Shown here: positions 4,910-6,436 of the stretch, one piece after another
Layout: every line of letters starts with the position of its first letter
Numbering within the stretch: position 1 is the first letter of the stretch
Assembly (NCBI GenBank): GCA_003695555.1
Contig: RFIU01000052.1
Span: 1 to 6,436 of the forward strand
Length of the DNA stretch: 6,436 bases
Direction: 5' to 3'
Origin: Alphaproteobacteria bacterium
GTDB taxonomy: Bacteria > Pseudomonadota > Alphaproteobacteria > Sphingomonadales > Rhodothalassiaceae
Notes under the pieces: model-generated
Seen by the model: only the letters and a program-made list of their open reading frames with translations
Told to the model about the DNA's origin: nothing
The model's database searches: none
Program-made: the position numbers and the translations under genes

Positions 4910-6436
4910 CTAACCGGCAATCGCGCGCACTGTTTCCTGCTCGCCGGCCGCGCAACGCAGGCGCTCCTCGTCGGCGCCGGCGACACGGCGGAACTGCTTC
5001 AATGCCGTCTCGAAGTCGTCGAGCAGCAGGGCCGCCTTCAGCGACCCCGTCTCCAGATGATGCCGTTCGAGCAGGGACTTCAGCCGTTCGATGTCCGCTT
5101 GCGCCTCTACCGGGCCGACGACCACCGAATCGGGATTGATCACCGCATCGAGCCCGCCGTGCTCATCAAGCACGAAGGCGATGCCGCCGGTCATGCCCGC
5201 ACCGAAATTGTCGCCGATGGGCCCGAGGATCACGACGGTACCGCCCGTCATGTACTCGCAGCCATTGTCACCGACCCCCTCGACCACGGCGATCGCGCCG
5301 GAGTTGCGCACTGCGAAGCGCTCGCCCGCCTGTCCGGCGGCGAACAGCGCGCCCGAGGTCGCGCCATAGAGCACGGTATTGCCAATGATCACATTCTCAT
5401 GCGCGAGCAGGCGCGAGCGTGCCGGCGGCCGGACGACGACGGTCGCGCCCGACAGGCCCTTTGCGACATAATCATTGGCCTCGCCGAAGACGACGAGCTT
5501 GAGACCCTTGACCGCGAAGGCGCCGAGCGATTGACCCGCCGATCCCTTGAGCTGGACCGTGACATGGCCCTCGTCCAGCCCGTCCGGCCCGAAGCGACGC
5601 ACCAGCGCCGAGGAAAAGCGCGTGCCGACCGCCCGGTGGGTGTTGCGGACGATGTAGGAGAGCTGCATCTTCTCGCCGCGTTCGAAGACCGGCAGCGCAT
5701 CCTTGAGCATCTGCGCATCAAGGGTGTCGGGCACCGGATTGCGCCCCTCGATCGTGCAGCCGGCGCCCTTGCGCGCCGATTCGACGCGGACCAGCAGCGG
5801 GTTGAGATCGAGGTCGTCGATCCGCCCCGCGCCACGCCGTACCTGGGTCAGCAGATCGGCGCGGCCGACGATTTCCTGAAAACTGCGCGCGCCGAGACGG
5901 GCGAGCCGTTCGCGTACGTCCTCGGCCAGGAAGGTCATCAGATTGATCACCTTGTCGGCATGACCAGTGAACTTGCCGCGCAATGCCTCGTCCTGGGTGC
6001 AGATGCCGACCGGGCAGCGGTTGGTGTGGCATTGTCGGACCATCAGGCAGCCGAGCGAGAGCAGCGAGGCGGTGCCGATGCCGAATTCCTCGGCACCGAG
6101 CAGAGCCCCGATCAGGATGTCGCGGCCCGACTTGATGCCGCCATCAACGCGCAGCCGCACGCGCCCGCGCAGACCGTTCAGGGTGAGCACCTGATGGACC
6201 TCGGCAAGTCCGATCTCCCATGGCGTGCCGGCGAACTTGATCGATGTCAGCGGGCTGGCACCGGTGCCACCGGAATGGCCGGAGATGGTGATGACGTCGG
6301 CATGCGCCTTGGCGACGCCAGCAGCGATGGTGCCGATGCCGGCGGCGCTGACCAGCTTGACACCGACGCGCGCCGTCGGATTGATCTGTTTCAGGTCGTA
6401 GATCAGCTGCGCCAGATCCTCGATCGAATAGATGTC
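4910..6436 (-). CDS. gltB: Glutamate synthase (NADPH), large subunit, C-terminal third (truncated by window edge)
   Basis: The 508 visible residues are the C-terminal part of the ~1500-residue GltB subunit, which with GltD converts glutamine and 2-oxoglutarate to two glutamates, the ammonium-assimilating GOGAT step. From the right edge inward they show the FMN-binding synthase barrel (VGVKLVSAAGIGT, ISGHSGGTGASP, DGGIKSGRD). Next comes the 3Fe-4S site CLMVRQCHTNRC, with Cys codons at 6049-6047, 6031-6029 and 6016-6014 (spacing C-x5-C-x4-C). The Gly-rich beta-helix of the GXGXG domain (about 5590-5100) follows, with repeats such as GATSGALF, GDNGCEYMTGG and GDNFGAGMTGG. The N-terminal glutamine amidotransferase domain lies outside the window. 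The stop is TAG at 4912-4910. No gltD follows downstream, so it must be upstream of gltB or elsewhere. The frame is uninterrupted and all cluster residues are present. Confidence 0.96.
   Translation of the reverse strand, partial: DIYSIEDLAQLIYDLKQINPTARVGVKLVSAAGIGTIAAGVAKAHADVITISGHSGGTGASPLTSIKFAGTPWEIGLAEVHQVLTLNGLRGRVRLRVDGGIKSGRDILIGALLGAEEFGIGTASLLSLGCLMVRQCHTNRCPVGICTQDEALRGKFTGHADKVINLMTFLAEDVRERLARLGARSFQEIVGRADLLTQVRRGAGRIDDLDLNPLLVRVESARKGAGCTIEGRNPVPDTLDAQMLKDALPVFERGEKMQLSYIVRNTHRAVGTRFSSALVRRFGPDGLDEGHVTVQLKGSAGQSLGAFAVKGLKLVVFGEANDYVAKGLSGATVVVRPPARSRLLAHENVIIGNTVLYGATSGALFAAGQAGERFAVRNSGAIAVVEGVGDNGCEYMTGGTVVILGPIGDNFGAGMTGGIAFVLDEHGGLDAVINPDSVVVGPVEAQADIERLKSLLERHHLETGSLKAALLLDDFETALKQFRRVAGADEERLRCAAGEQETVRAIAG

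Overview
The window looks like a stretch of chromosome from a GC-rich alphaproteobacterium. Three things point there: an MmcB-type DNA repair gene, a family best known from Caulobacter and relatives; a direct-repeat GTTC-N7-GTTC LexA box in front of it, the alphaproteobacterial SOS operator; and a Flp-type pilin. The genus cannot be fixed from this sequence. There is no sign of a phage, transposon, plasmid, tRNA, rRNA or CRISPR array.

Layout, left to right. (1) Positions 1-3174, + strand: a translationally coupled pair, iorA (its 5' part lies outside the window) and iorB, encoding the two subunits of an indolepyruvate/arylpyruvate:ferredoxin oxidoreductase. This enzyme turns aryl-2-oxoacids from aromatic amino acid transamination into aryl-acetyl-CoA and reduced ferredoxin. 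(2) Positions 3175-3741, - strand: mmcB, a PD-(D/E)xK-like DNA repair protein. Its stop codon directly abuts that of iorB within the palindrome TGATCA. (3) Positions 3742-3890: mmcB control region, with a perfect GTTC-N7-GTTC LexA box and a TATGAT -10 element placed so that the mRNA would be leaderless or nearly so. (4) Positions 3891-4343, - strand: a mutT-type Nudix hydrolase for oxidised nucleotides. (5) Positions 4344-4487: divergent control region. (6) Positions 4488-4715, + strand: a lone 75-residue Flp/type IVb prepilin. (7) Positions 4716-4909: noncoding gap with a small repeat and a hairpin. (8) Positions 4910-6436, - strand: the C-terminal third of gltB, the glutamate synthase large subunit, running off the right edge.

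Functionally these are mostly separate housekeeping units: aromatic amino acid catabolism, genome maintenance (mmcB and mutT side by side on the same strand), an orphan pilin and ammonium assimilation. I see no new multi-gene defence or mobile system. The points most worth following are an Asp in place of a Cys in the first iron-sulphur motif of IorA, the large uncharacterised C-terminal half of IorB, the SOS-controlled and apparently leaderless mmcB, and the pilin gene standing apart from any pilus assembly genes.
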